This document shows, one piece after another, positions 45,721 to 59,323 of a stretch of 64,000 bases of DNA. A program made the position numbers and the translations under genes. The notes under the pieces are model-generated. The model had not been told where the DNA came from and did not search any database. It saw nothing but the letters and a program-made list of their open reading frames with translations. The stretch is from the NCBI GenBank assembly GCA_030062745.1, contig CP099848.1, forward strand, positions 10,189,501 through 10,253,500. Reading direction: 5' to 3'. How positions within the stretch are numbered: position 1 is the stretch's first letter; every line of letters starts with the position of its first letter. The stretch comes from Capitulum mitella. Lineage: Eukaryota; Arthropoda; Thecostraca; Pollicipedomorpha; Pollicipedidae.

Positions 45721-48700
45721 TTTTGTTACATCCATCACTTATGTCTGAATGACGTCGCGTGATTGTGTTCAAATGGTAATCTTAGGTGGAATGCTGGTCC
45801 TTTCAGAAAGTTCATATTTGTCAGATACAACCGTCGTTTTTGTTATGTTCGTCTGACTTCAAATGCTTGAAACTTGAAAAATTTCTGGTCGATGTTTAAT
45901 TTTTCTGCGCCAATCGACGAATTATTCAATTGCCATAAATGTCACAAAGTAGCAGCAACCAGCTCTGATCCGTTCTCGAGATATTCAAGAAAAACAGCTG
46001 AGGAGGCATAAAAATACCCCCCTTCCAGTGCTCGTGTTTAAGGACGTAAGGCAACCAAAATGGCTTATTTGAGCAACATTATGAGTGTCATTCAGCACCC
46101 ATTCCAACACCTGTTATGATTCTCATGGTATACGCTTTTGGCTGAAAAAGTCCGAGCAGTACAAAAATCACACCCATTTCGGCTCAAAATCCGCATTACA
46201 CCCGTCGGTTCACCGGAGCCAAAAATTTGGCTCCTACATGGGTGTGCCATGACACCCATTTCAGACGTAGGGTGTAGTCTTGGGAAATTCATTATCTGAG
46301 CATTATCCGAATGGTTTCGAGCATGCAAACCATCTGAGTAAAATGCATTTTAACCAGCATCCAGGTATGGTCATGCGATCAGAGTACATGTCCGGCAGTC
46401 CAAATTGTTGCTCATACCCAGAATCAGCCAAACAGTAAAACAATTCCAATTCAACAGATAATCCTGCACCCGACCTTTTCGCCCACATGCATAACCACGA
46501 AAGGATTTTTGATTCTTACTGCTATGCGACACCGTCCCCCGATTTCAAGTTAACCCTCCTCTGGCCAGCTGCCAGCTGCCCACCGTATAGTGGTCTGGCC
46601 GGACAGTCAGTTTCCATAGAACTCGAATCCATGTGCCACATAACCGAAATCCTCGATATTTTCCCCTTCAGCCACGGAACGGGTATGGTTGAGCCTGACC
46701 CGAATCTCAGTCTGATTCATGTCGTGAATCTGAGCCTGAGTAGACTCAGGCTCAGATTACGCAGCACTAGATCCCGTGCGATGTTTTTTAACTGGTGAGT
46801 CCGAGACGAGTTCAGCAACGCCTTAAGTCCGCACTGCGGGCACCACGCACACTAGATTCCAAGTCCGGTCGGGCTGAAACCTTTAGCGTGGTTAGGATAA
46901 CATGAGATTGTCATATGCATGGAGAAAGCCGCTGCAACGAGCACGCAGTGCAGAATGCCTTAGGAGCCTAGAATTATAACGTCCAAACCAACCTTCGAAG
47001 ACTGCTCACAGCCGACATAGAACGACCTCCCACAGATCATCTTCTTGAGTCCATTGCTAGACCCCAAATGTGTCGGGATCACGCTTCGAAAGGACACAAC
47101 AACATTATTTTGACGGACTTTATTAAAACATATGTCGACGTCAGTTCAAGGAATGGCTATATCACAAATACGTTCCACTGCCGAATCACATTCGTGCTTC
47201 CGAAATGTTTCATATGTTGAAATAGTACCACGTGAATAATTAACTAGCACGGATTAGTTAAGGTCAGATTTACGGTTCCAGTGCCCGCCGGAATGCGCTT
47301 TCACAGCGAGTGCGGAAACGGTGTCAACTGGCGCCTTCGTGGACCGCAGCGCAATGCGTCGCGGACCCAACGCCGCTTCCTACTTCAGCTTCGGCACGAA
47401 GGAAAGGGGTTTTCCGGCGCGTGTATGCCATCCCGGGTTTTCAGAACACAGCGCTGCAGGAACGCCTCCATTGCCCGGTACCTCGTTGAGAACGTATAGT
47501 TAAACACTGAATGGGCGAGCACGAAGCCGACCATCGCCATCTCAAAATTGCTCAAACGTATTAGCGGGCGCCGGAGCTGGAGCAGCTCGCGCCGTCTGCC
47601 GCCGCGGCAGTGGTACCGGCGCACTGCACAAGGCTGCAGAAGGACCCCAACGCATGGAGCGCTCGACTCGCACGATCACCGTCTTGCCGAATAGGCGTCA
47701 TCTTGGACCAGACGTCGCCCTGCCGGGAAATCGGCCCTGCCTCGACAAAAGACCCGCTGATTCGACGGGTTCCGAATGTGGGAAAATGTTAGGGCCCATG
47801 GGGTGTAACGAAATATTTATGTAAATAGATAAAAAAGAACATACATATGTAACAAAATATTTGCGATGTCAGATAGGCAGTTATATAGCCTCAGTATGTG
47901 ATAGGGATGTGTACACAGAGGTGGAGAATGTCGGCAAAAAAAAAACATTCAACAAAATCTTTACAATCAGACAGTCAAAACCCCAGTCAGTATATGGGTT
48001 TCTACCGACATACCTCTGTAAGGTCTCGGCCGCCAGGCTGATGAGACTGATGTGTTCACAGCCTGCTGTCGTCGCCGACCAGTTCGCAAATCGAAAGACG
48101 GTTCGCTGGGCACAGTCTGGTGTCACTGCTCAAGAGCTCGCAACTCAAAAAATGATTCGCTGGGGCTAACGTTATGTTATCGGTGCCATTGGTCCCACTT
48201 AGTGACGAAATTGAGCTGGAGTAAAAACGATAAATCTGTGCTGGCAGCACGGTGCTGGAGTAATGGGAAATACCGGAAAAAATTGATCGTCGTAGGTCAA
48301 CGAAGGCGATTTGGGAAAAACGAATGATACGTGACGATTAAGGCCAGTGTCCTCTTTGATTGCACATACACAACTAAAATTCGAGATCTGACTAGACACA
48401 CTCCCTTTAAAAAGAAGGATATGTTAAAAACGATTCTCAGCAAACAAACAAATAACAACACATAAAAACACACAAACAATAAAGCACAGATCTAGTACTC
48501 CCCATCTAAGTCCACTGTAACTGGTATAAACGTAATCCATATGACTAAACGGTGACGTCCTCGAGATCAAAACAGTGCATACATTGAATCTCTGATCAAC
48601 TGTTCATATTCATGCACTTCAAAAGTAGCATAAAGTCAATGTTTACCAACATTCGTTGTTTGAGAACTATACAGAAACGTGAAACACTTCATGTGTGTAC

Positions 48701-49009
48701 GGAAATTGGTGCACTTCCAATTAGACAACAGCTGCAATTTTCTCCATAGGTCTTTGTGTTGCAAAGGCTCAACATTTAAGGCCATGTTTTCATAACTGCA
48801 TGTCATGCTTGCTATAGCCACAGCCTCATAATTGCTATGCCTCAATGTGCATAGGAGCTTGATATTGGGGAAATGGATTCAAACCAGGGGTGCCGATTCC
48901 TGCAAATGATTTAGAGGCCGAGCCGAGGGCCCGACAACCTAACCTCCCCCAAATGTGGGTTTCTCAATGAATTTAGCCCACATCATTTTGACCATTTGAA
49001 ATTTATTTA
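45721..49009. other. intergenic DNA without a supported gene
   Basis: Mixed-composition DNA with scattered short frames lacking domains. It includes a near-palindrome ggagccaaaaatttggctcc (about 46,216) and a perfect 15-bp inverted repeat at 46,727-46,758. A GC-rich patch at 47,280-47,770 has no recognisable product. Confidence 0.45.
46727..46758. other. perfect 15-bp inverted repeat, 2-nt spacer
   Basis: AATCTGAGCCTGAGT, AG, ACTCAGGCTCAGATT. A related gaatctcagtctgattc lies just upstream. It could be an extruding hairpin or a dimeric binding site. Confidence 0.6.
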
Positions 49010-49574
<565 letters not shown>

Positions 49575-49589
49575 CAACATCAGCAGATC

Positions 49590-51130
49590 TGTTGCTTCTA
49601 TCTAGGTCACAACAATGAGGGCCATAATTTGGTATTCTGATGATACTCGAAAAAACAGTTTTTTGTTATAATAAGACATTGGACTACAATCTGGACATTA
49701 TTTGAGACAACTGATCTTGATTCAAGAGCCAGGCTAGATTACTTATTATTCTCAGACATTTTCCAGTTATCACATTTACCTTGTGCTCACCATCTTTCAC
49801 ACAGCTTATCAACACCTATTTGAGTCATGCTTCATGACCACATTTTTCGTGATCTATGCACATGACCATGTAAATCATGCAACCTCTTGCTTTCATGTGT
49901 GGCCAGCAGTCTACACAAATGAAATACAAATGAAAACAGTCAATCTACACAGTCTTCACAAATTAAATCAGTGTGTCCATGTTTGTACATTAATGCTGGT
50001 GACACAAAACAAATATCTATAGTTTGCTTTTACTAAAGGTTATCCCCCATGCCAAAGAAAAAGGTTCTTTGACATGTCCTTGTTTGTAACTGCTCTATGC
50101 AGCACAATATCTGATGCAAATTCATTTCAACTCAGGTACAAAGGTGTATTACTTGGGATTACCACTACAATGTAGCTGCATGAAATGAGGTTTTGCTTTG
50201 TATAGCATCAAGCAAGCACACATGCCACTATAAAACTGGCACATAGCACAAGGTCAAAGTGCTCCCATAATGATGGCAGCATTGTTGAACATGACATCAC
50301 CACCATCAACACCAATGACACCAGGAGAAACTTGACCACCTGGTTCCTTAAAAACTGTTAAAAGACAACAACATGAAATGTTCTGAAATGGCCAAATGCA
50401 TGTATCCATCAGCTATTTGGGTTCTTCTTGGGGGGGGGAGGGCAGCATAAGTAAAATGCAGCCCCACTTTGATCTTCCTCTGCTCCACATGGTAACCAAA
50501 AGTTTGTGGTCATGGTGATAGTCCTTTTCTGTCATCACCCCACCCACCATGACATACCTGTAGGCCTTTCTTAGGTTTTGTGCCATCACACTGCACTTGG
50601 AGGAGAACCAAAAATAATTTTTTGGTTCCCTATCCTCTTCTTAATTTTTCCAAAGCATGTACCACTTCTCTGTATGGACTGCTACACTGTAAAATAATGT
50701 CCAGCTTCTTTCCAACAAAATGATGGTGATCTTCTGACAGGACAGATATACAAAATACACACTTTTCCTATTACCTAACAGGAAAAATCAGGGTCTTCAG
50801 TGTCTAACAGTGAAGAGATTGTGCAATGAAGACACAAGAGGGCATTGTAACATGCCGTTTTGGTGTGCCATAAAATTTCTGGGTGCTCATACCATCCATC
50901 TGTCTGGAAAATAAGGCACCTTTAGACCACACAAGCAATTGAAAACATAATACTTTGATGAAAGTTTTGAAATATGGCCTGTCAGTGTAATCAGGAATAA
51001 AGAAGAATGACAAAAAACTAATACCACAAACTATGAGAAAACAGTAATATGTCCAGTAAAACATGGGCATAACACTCCCAAATATCAACAACAATGGAAG
51101 GCAATGGGATTGCTATTGAAAAGCAGAATG
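49590..51130 (-). other. CpG-depleted block with protein-like fragments
   Basis: I count only about four CG dinucleotides in 1.5 kb, against dense CpG elsewhere. On the - strand, several short frames read like protein: TDGWYEHPEILWHTKTACYN (about 50,905), EDHHHFVGKKLDIILQC (about 50,740), MAQNLRKAYRYVMVGGV (about 50,580) and, after a good acceptor (cttttaacag) at 50,355, GGQVSPGVIGVDGGDVMFNN to a TGA at 50,254. They are in different frames with stops between. I do not recognise the family. It could be a broken gene or an old methylated element. Confidence 0.35.
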
Positions 51131-53275
51131 TTCGCTTTACCAGCAACCAGGGGAATATAGCTGACCATTACCTGGGTCATCTATAAATTCCCTGTTTCCT
51201 TACTATTCCCCTAGTTACCATGTCAACAACAACCTTATTTTCCCAGGAAATGTCAATAACAACAACCTCAAATTCCCAGAACGTGGTGGCCCATATTAAC
51301 GTTACCCTTTCGGCCCTTCCCTGCTTTAGATTAGCACAAAAATAGAGCACAAAATTAAAGCAAGAATTGTAACTATGTTCTTTTTGTAATCCCTGCGCAT
51401 GCATTCAACCAATGTAGGTTCCCTGCGCGGTGACCGTCATAAGTGCGCCATAGTCGTACCTGAGAAGCGGAAATTATGAACGTCTTGGTATTCCTCAAGA
51501 ACATATTTTTTTCTTTTCGCCCCAATGTCCACGGTTACCATGTGTTCGGGACGGAGGCATATGAACAAAATTGACATTTGCCCCCCCCCCCCTGAAGGAA
51601 ATCCTGGTTACGTGTCTGAATAGTGATCATATATAGCTTGCAAAGGCAAACATTATATGTATTCCTGTGGGTTAGATATGTGGTTAGACAAAATTGCTGC
51701 TTTTTCGTATAAATTCCGTCATACGCCAGAGATATATGACAAAATTTCACATTTGCCCCACCCCCTGAGGGCAATCTTGGTTACGTGCCTGCGTGAGCGT
51801 TTCAGTGTCGAGTCGTACTTCGTTTCCAAACTGTAGAACCCACTTTACCCACTTGCACATGCCGTTACTTTACCCGTCATGTTTCCTGCATCCATACTTG
51901 TCAAACTCCAAACACTGCATGTACGTACTGGATCTAAAACCTATTCATTCAATGGCTATTACGGATATGCATCATTAACGTACAAAAAACGGATTATGTG
52001 GATGTTTACTTCCGATAAATGTTGTTTGTTAAAACAATAAAATTGCTAAATATTGGCTTACCGCGCCGATGTCTAAACGAGCGACAAAGCGTCTGAAACT
52101 ACCGCAAAATCGCCTGGTATGACCCCAGAAATGCCTCCTGGAGCCTCTCTTATGCTATGTAGGAAGTTAAAATGCTTACACGATATGCAAAAAAAATAAG
52201 AAGGAAAAGTCAATACATTTTAACGGAATAGCGCATATAGTTTGGTTTTGGTGTCGGACAAGCATGAGGGAGGGTAGATCCCCACCCCCATGAAACTGGT
52301 GTTAAAAATTCGGACTGCGCCATTACTGTGGTTGGAAAGCAGGCGCCGCATCCTTGAAAAGTCAACCACTCAAGAATCCTGCTAGGTTCCACACCTCCTA
52401 TTTATTCTTCAGTAAATATATCGACACCACACTTTACGTCGTGACGTTGCTGGCATTTTATGTGTTTCATCCACAGGCGTATTATGTGTTCCATCCACAA
52501 GGGGGGTCGGGATCTGCGCCCCCCAGACGCGCAGTTTTTGCGACAACCATTGCACATTGTATTCCCGGCAGGCGGTTTTCGTATTCAGCTCACAATGAGC
52601 TCCGCCCCCCCCCCCCCCCCTTTAAGGAAACCCTGGCTGCGCCCTTGGTTTCATCCGTCATTCTTCACGCCTTTTCACTGATTCCGGTAAACATTCATAA
52701 TATAAAGCTTTCGTTAACGTCACGTTTGTTGAATTGGTTCAAAACTCACCAAATGATGCACCGCAAAAGGCCATCCACCAAATGACCTCAACTCGCGCTA
52801 AATTGGCACACCCGGAAGTGAGAATTGTACAACACTGGTACTAGTGATGACAAATATACTTATATTCTGTAAAAACACACCAGTCCGCCAGTAAGTTTAC
52901 TTGCAACGTGCTTCCATAAACGTGGCCGGTTTTGTTTACATCGCGTAAAATTTGGCCAAACCAGCTGCCGTATACCTAGCTTATTCCATCAAAGACCTCA
53001 TCTGCCGTCTTTGCGTCAGACACGAGTTATCAGCTTAAGCTATCAAGCTCCTGCAATCCATGATCCATCCATTCGTCCATTCATCCATGGACCCATGTTT
53101 CACAAACGCGTTAAATTAGTTTGTTGTCATGCCTATCTTTGTCAAATAGCTGTTTTGCCCGTGCTACTATGGTCTGTTGATTCGAACGGTACCTTGGACT
53201 GATTTTATATGTTCGCCCAAAACTATTCCATTTTTCCTACCAGAAATTAGGAAGTATTTAACCCGGCACCGCCCG
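51131..53275. other. intergenic DNA without a supported gene
   Basis: AT-rich, with repeat R2, a C-tract at 52,605-52,620 followed by an R2-like end motif (aaggaaaccctggctgcgcc), and no domain-bearing frame. Confidence 0.45.
51592..51795 (+). repeat. interspersed repeat R2 copy
   Basis: Aligns with 40,385-40,590 (gaatagtgatcatat, aacattatatgtattcctg, atatatgacaaaatttc) and ends ccctgagggcaatcttggtt acgtgcctg. The same C-tract plus 'ctggttacgtg' motif immediately precedes it, so part may be tandem. Confidence 0.65.
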
Positions 53276-53399
53276 GCGTGTTTTTGTACCATGTAACGGA
53301 AGACAGCCCACATTCAGCCCAGATTCGGCCCAGCCCAGATTCGGTAGGGAATTCCCTTTACGAGCCGATAACTCCCACAGAACTTGAGAAACCTGGCTT

Positions 53400-53990
53400 T
53401 GCCACACATCAAATGAAAGCACTCGTTAACCCAAACACAACTGTGCAAAGAAAAATCACCTGCCTTGTCTATGGGGAAAGTTATAGACGATCGAAAAAAT
53501 CATGTCAATGGGGCGGCCCCTGCGATTTTCTCCAAAATTGACACATGAAATCACCGACACAAGCCCATCATTCTGGCTGAAGAAACCCTATGGGCCATTG
53601 AAATCTAAGGGGTCAAAACCCCATAGGAAAATTAAAAACGGGTTTTACAGCTTAAATAACGCCACGCATAGGCCAAGTGCCACATCAAATGAAAGCACTC
53701 GTTAACCCAAACACAACTGTGCAAAGAAAACACACCTACCTTGTCTATGGGGAATGTTATAAACGATTGAAAAAATCATGGCTATGGGGCGGCCCCTGCG
53801 ACTTCCAAAACTGACATATTAAACCACCGACACAAGCCCATCAATCTGGCTGAAGAAACCCTATGGGCCATTGAAATCTAAGGGGTCAAAACCCCATAGG
53901 AAAATTAAAAACGGGTTTTACAGCTTAAATAACGCCACGCATAGGCCGAATGACACATCAAATAAAAGCACTCGTTAACCCAAATACGTA
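53400..53990 (+). repeat. subterminal tandem repeat, period about 275 bp
   Basis: Copies start at cacatcaaatgaaagcactc at 53,404, 53,682 and (partial) 53,955. Each contains gaagaaaccctatgggccat and aaaacgggttttacagctta. Confidence 0.85.
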
Positions 53991-54659
53991 TATAGTTTGC
54001 TGGTTTCGTGCTCTATTGGCTGCGCTCTCGATCTCCACCACCGTAAGGTAACTATTGTTTACATGTCACTGCCAGATCCCTACATCCATTTCTATGCACT
54101 CAATTAAATGATGCAGATTCTGGTGTCGCAGGAGACTAATCTTGTCGGGTTTCTTGCTGTTTAAGCTATAGCTCCACAGCTTTCACGTACCCGCTGTTTT
54201 TATCACAACCCATCCACAATATCTCGCTTTGAGATGACTGACTAGTGTCTATCTTACTATGCTACTGTCTTGACTTCCAAAGTATAATTGCCTAGCCTGG
54301 TTACGAGACGACATGTCACATTTGAACAAAACACATGCAGCCTGGTGCCAATTAATGCACGGAACGGCAGTAAGAAAGACGATACTGTGCTGTCTCGTAT
54401 TCAGGTGGTTATCATATCAGTAACTGCGAACCGAATTACATACCTGAAATGAAACAAAGATCGACCATGTAATCTAGGGGCTGCACCAGTGAGATTCTAG
54501 AATATATTCAATACCTGCGCACACACGACGACTGGCTACTTAATTTGTGTAAGCGTAATCAAAGACATGCACATGCACACTGCACAGCCGGTGGCACCAC
54601 CAGCGACACCCGTGGCAACAGTCACTAATCACACCAGTATCGCTGTTCATCAACATCAA

Positions 54660-55400
54660 TCTAGCGCTTGAGGAGGGAAAACTTTCATCACTCTTCGGTC
54701 GCGATTTCGGTCGATTCGCCGCCTCTCTGCAGGGCATCCTCGTTCACACTGACAGCTTGGTGGCAGCCGGGTCCAGGCCAGCCAGCGGCAGAAGGCGCGG
54801 GTACAGGTACGGCACCGAACGGCATACCGGCAGCGAGGACACCAGATACATGTGGTACATTTGGCCTGGTCATCCGCAATCACTTTGATCGGCGAGTGCA
54901 TCTGGCCGACGTCCAGTTTGCGCTGCGCGGTTTGCCATACGTCCGCCCAGCGCCGTACGCGGTAACGGGGGCGTCTGGCTGAACGCGCTCAGCGGTGGGG
55001 GATAAGCATTTCCCGGCCCAGGCGGCGCCACCATCCCCGACATCGACGATGGAGGTGTAACGGGTTGCATTTTGGCTCTTTATTGCAGGCATACGCGAAT
55101 TCAAAATCTTTTACATCCTGGCTTCTGAGACGACGCTGGCTTAGCATCGCTGCAGCTGTAGCTCGTTTGTACGGGGCAACATCGACCAGAGGTCCCACAG
55201 GCCGTTTGTGTGACTGAAAAACAACCGGTTAAGATTCCAAATTTAGACCGGCCGAACGCCAAACTCAGATACGCCGGCGTCAGTGGGTCACAAAGCCACG
55301 ATGGGGCCGCAAGGACGGCGCCGGGGCCCGAATGCCTGACCCAGAAACGCAGCCCTTTTTTCCGGGGGCCGGCTGGATACGTCACAAGCTGACGTAAACG
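54660..55400 (-). other. GC-rich interior of the long-TIR element, possible captured sequence
   Basis: On the - strand there are Pro-rich, protein-like stretches in two frames: MSGMVAPPGPGNAYPPPLSA (55,040) and PNVPHVSGVLAAGMPFGAVP (54,870), the latter ending acidic (STEIATEE then stop). They are not joined in one frame and I do not recognise the protein. Confidence 0.3.
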
Positions 55401-57085
55401 AACTGACCAATCACACTGTGCCATGTCGAAGCCATGTGAAGTCTCAGAAGCGGGAGGAGAACAAAGTGAAAAAGGATTTGAGATAGTTCAGTCCGGGAAG
55501 AGTTCGTGGAAGGCCTCCATACAACAGAGTTCGGGAGGAGTTCGTGGGAAATTTGACTGAGAATGGTTGCCAGTCATGAGTGCAAGTTCGAGAGGAAAGT
55601 CCAGCCAGCCCAGAACATCATCCGTGAGTTGAGTGTTACACGGCGCTCAAAATGTCCTGCTTGCACCACGTTTTTTTTGGTTATACGGTCACGCAAAATC
55701 CCAGTCGTAATGACAACCGTCCATCCCACGGAGAGAGCACAGGAACAAGGGGACACCAGGGGCAGTGAGGGCTTGGGATGCATCCCGGGATGGGAAACTT
55801 TTTTTTCTCGTTTCGATGTAATGTTTCGATGTAAATTGTATGTTTGGCGTGTTGAAGTATGAATGTGTGTGAGCTAGTGTTAGTTTAATTTTTTGGGATG
55901 TCCGAGGAAATAAACGTAAAAATCGTATGACCAACTGGATCGTATGATCGATAACGACGAAAAAAGAAAACTGGAAGGCGATTAGCCGCGAGCCATTTCC
56001 GTTCCTTGTGCGAGGCCAGCTGGCCTCATGTACATGCAACGGTAACGTGCTTCTGTTTCTGTCACTGGAGTAACCTCCAGTCCAGCCAAGGACTGACTTC
56101 TGAATTCTGTGTTAGCCGTCGGATGGGGGGAGAGACATTGTGTCCTCAAGATGACAACCATTGTCCAATGCATTTTAAAAATACAGAAAACAAATGACAA
56201 TTGCCACTCACCACTGGATGAGAGTCCGCCGGCACTCTCACTCTCCTCACACCACCCAGACCTCGGCGCTGTCGCGGCATCGCTGCATCCCCTGTTGCTG
56301 GTTCCCTGTCCCGACCAGGTATGGACATGACTTATCTCATGAATTTTCTATTTTTTCATGAAATTTATACTTTTTACCGAGAGCTCTGTTAACAGGTTGA
56401 GCAACGGACCAGCAAATACGCCGACTGCGCGCGACGTTGCAGTGGGGACGCATCGAAATGGCCGCAGTTTTGTTCCCTGGTCCCCTGTCGCGGTTCTCTG
56501 TCCAAGGCCGTTATCCCAACTCCCCTGTTTCCGCATGCGATACCAACACCGGTCTCAATTTCTTAGGTCTTATAGCCCATGTCGTTGGTTCCCTGTCCCG
56601 ATCAGCTATGGCTCGGCCGGGCCCGTCTCCAGGCCACGCACTACCTCGGCCAGGCCGGGATGTGTCATTCGGCCTATCCGTAGCGTTGTTTAAGCTGTAA
56701 AACGCGTTTTTAATATTCCTAGGGGGTTTTGACCCCTTAGATTTCAATGGTCCATGGGGTTTCTTCAGCCAGATTGATGGGCTTGTGTCGGTGGTTTAAT
56801 GTGCCAATTTTGCAGGAAATCGCAGGGGCCGCCCCATAGCCATGATTTTTTCGATCGTCTATAACTTTCCCCATAGACAAGGTAGGTGATTGTTCTTTGC
56901 ACAGTTGTGTTTGGGTTAACGAGTGCTTTCATTTGATGTGTGGCAAAGCCAGGTTTCTCAAGTTCTGTGGGAGCTATCGGCCCGTAAAGGGAATTCCCTA
57001 CCGAATCTGGGCTGGGCCGAATCTGGGCTGAATGTGGGCTGTCTTCCGTTACATTGTCTTCCGTTACATTTTTGTACCCGCGACC

Positions 57086-59239
57086 GCCTGAGAGTGTCAA
57101 AAAGGGTTGTTATATCTTGTTATCACTTGTTATATCAGGATCTGACACTCGGATCTGAACTGGTCTACCACCAGTCGATAGCCCTGAGTCTTGAGATTCA
57201 GAAAATACTATGTTAGCCCTGGTCACGTGATTTATGACGTCACAGGTCAGGTAAAACGCATAACACGACGCCGTAAAACTGACATTGGTTCGTACAGCAT
57301 GTCATTGGCAATACTGGTAGTAGAGCTTCCAGCTGGGCATCAAAAGAAAGGTCTCAGAAATTTCGGCGGGTGTGGGCTATTTTAAAGTTAGAAAAAAGCA
57401 AGTGTTTAACATTACGGATATGATTCCCCTAGCGACACTGCGGCACGAATGATATACTTGAGGTGTTAGTGGGCTTTCAGTCGTCTTTTTTGATTCCCTT
57501 CGTTGCCGTCTCTGGAAACTAGAGTTGAAGACATCTGGTAGCCTTAGGAAGTCTTCAGAAGCCAAAGACTTATGAAAGAAAATCTCTAAGATTTAGAGAT
57601 TTAGAAAACATTGAAATTTGAAGCTTTCGAATACGGGAACTCCAAAGTCATGACGTGAACTTCGTTACAAGCCGCCGATCATTATTTCACATTCATGATT
57701 TGGTGATGTAACTGCTGGATACCGAACATATTTTGACGGTTATCATATGCGAATTATTGTGGCGTGCTGGTGCAGCTACAGGTTTGGTATCTGACTCGAA
57801 TCCGTTATTCCATTCGCATTATTTGTATCTTGCACGCGCGAGGTGCATCGATGTTTTGACGAAGGTGTTCCGCACAAAGACCACAAAACAATGTTTTAAA
57901 AAAGGCAAATGCATAAATAAAAAATAAAAATAAAAAGGCAATACAGGGTGTTGCACGAGCATGAGGACAGGCTGATGGTGTTTCGATCCCGTTAACTTTT
58001 CCTCTTACCTTTGCATGAAAATGGGTGTGATGACTAGGTTGTTTGCTTATTATGAAACTAATACATGGCCATTATTAATGTGGCTGTCAGTAATTCAGCA
58101 GATGTAACTCAGGACGTATTAAGTGTTCTGCCGTTAAACGTGTTTTATCAGGGCAAACACACAAAGGTCACACAGAAGAGTATTAAACCAAAGGAATATT
58201 AGTCTTGACTCGAACAAAGTCACTGCCGTATTTAGAGTATTTTTCACCGGAAATGCGTCATTCCGCATCGTATCTTGGACATTAATTACAATGGTAGGTT
58301 ATCCACGTGTTTTTCAGGCTGCTAAAAAAAAGGGTTTAGCTTCGAACGCGGAAGAACGGTGTCTACGGCATTTGTAGCCCATTGCTGAGCCAACACACTT
58401 TCGTTCACATCTTCAGCATTGTCGTTAGCGTCAAACCACGTGCACGCCTGCTTTACGGCCCTGCCGTTATCAAAAGTCAGCGACGCAGTTCTGTTCAACG
58501 CTGTGAGCCCTCAACGGATTTTGTCGATTACAAAACGCGCGCTTGGCGACGAAGATTCTACAGCATGGCGATACGCCGGCCGCGCACATGGCAAAGGTAC
58601 ACAAATCCCGCACTGGCCTAAACGTTCTGCTGGCTTCGTGGCGCGACGGGTTCGGAGACGAACTGCCGCGTGATGTCCGACGGCTCCGGGCAGCGCGACA
58701 AACGGCCGGCCGGGTCGACTTCGCGTCCCAAGCTGCACTGGTCTCCTGTCAAATTTACGACGAAACATTGGCAATAAAGCTGTCCGCAGTGAATTGTGGA
58801 AGCCGTCACTAAGCCCATCTCATTCTGGGGGCAACCAATATGCATGTACGTTGCTAGTAGAAGCAATGTATCTTTATGGTTTCGGGCATGGGCGTAGGAA
58901 CGGAGGCATAGGTGTTGATCTGTATACTTTTGGGTGGGCCCTCGCCCCCCCCCCCTCCCTAATGGTGCTCCTAACTCCCCCCCCCAATAGTTTCTGCCCT
59001 CAGATTACCTTACTGGTTTAGCCCACGGTAGGAACCCTTAGCAGAGAAATAAGCGTCCCATAAATCTTCCGTCCTGTTGACACGAACCAGTATCTTCACG
59101 TGCGAAGCAGGGGCAGGTCCGCGAAGAGAAGTCACCTCACCTGCGTGACGTTTTTTTTTCTCTTGTTTGGGTGACACTTCGCGGTATCACCGAAATCACA
59201 TTTCAATTCAGTTCTGTTCAATTTGTTTGCGAATCTTTT
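57086..59239. other. intergenic DNA without a supported gene
   Basis: AT-rich with short frames lacking domains. A C-rich R1-like fragment lies at 58,885-58,985. Confidence 0.45.
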
Positions 59240-59323
59240 CAACGCGTGAATTACCAAATGATTATCGTTTCAGTGCAGCACATGCGCAATAGTCATACAG
59301 ATAAAACTAGGCAATCGGACATG

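Larger units (their letters stand above)
53276..57085. mobile_element. long-TIR DNA element, about 3.8 kb
   Basis: The first ~400 bp (from tgtaacggaagacagcccac at about 53,294) recur in reverse complement at 56,665-57,065 with high identity. The right end has an extra 16-bp repeat of tgtaacggaagaca. The left terminal region is partly reiterated (period about 275 bp). No transposase is visible. The interior has a GC-rich block (54,660-55,400) unlike the AT-rich termini. Long TIRs suggest a MULE-like or foldback type, but the superfamily is not proven. Confidence 0.75.
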
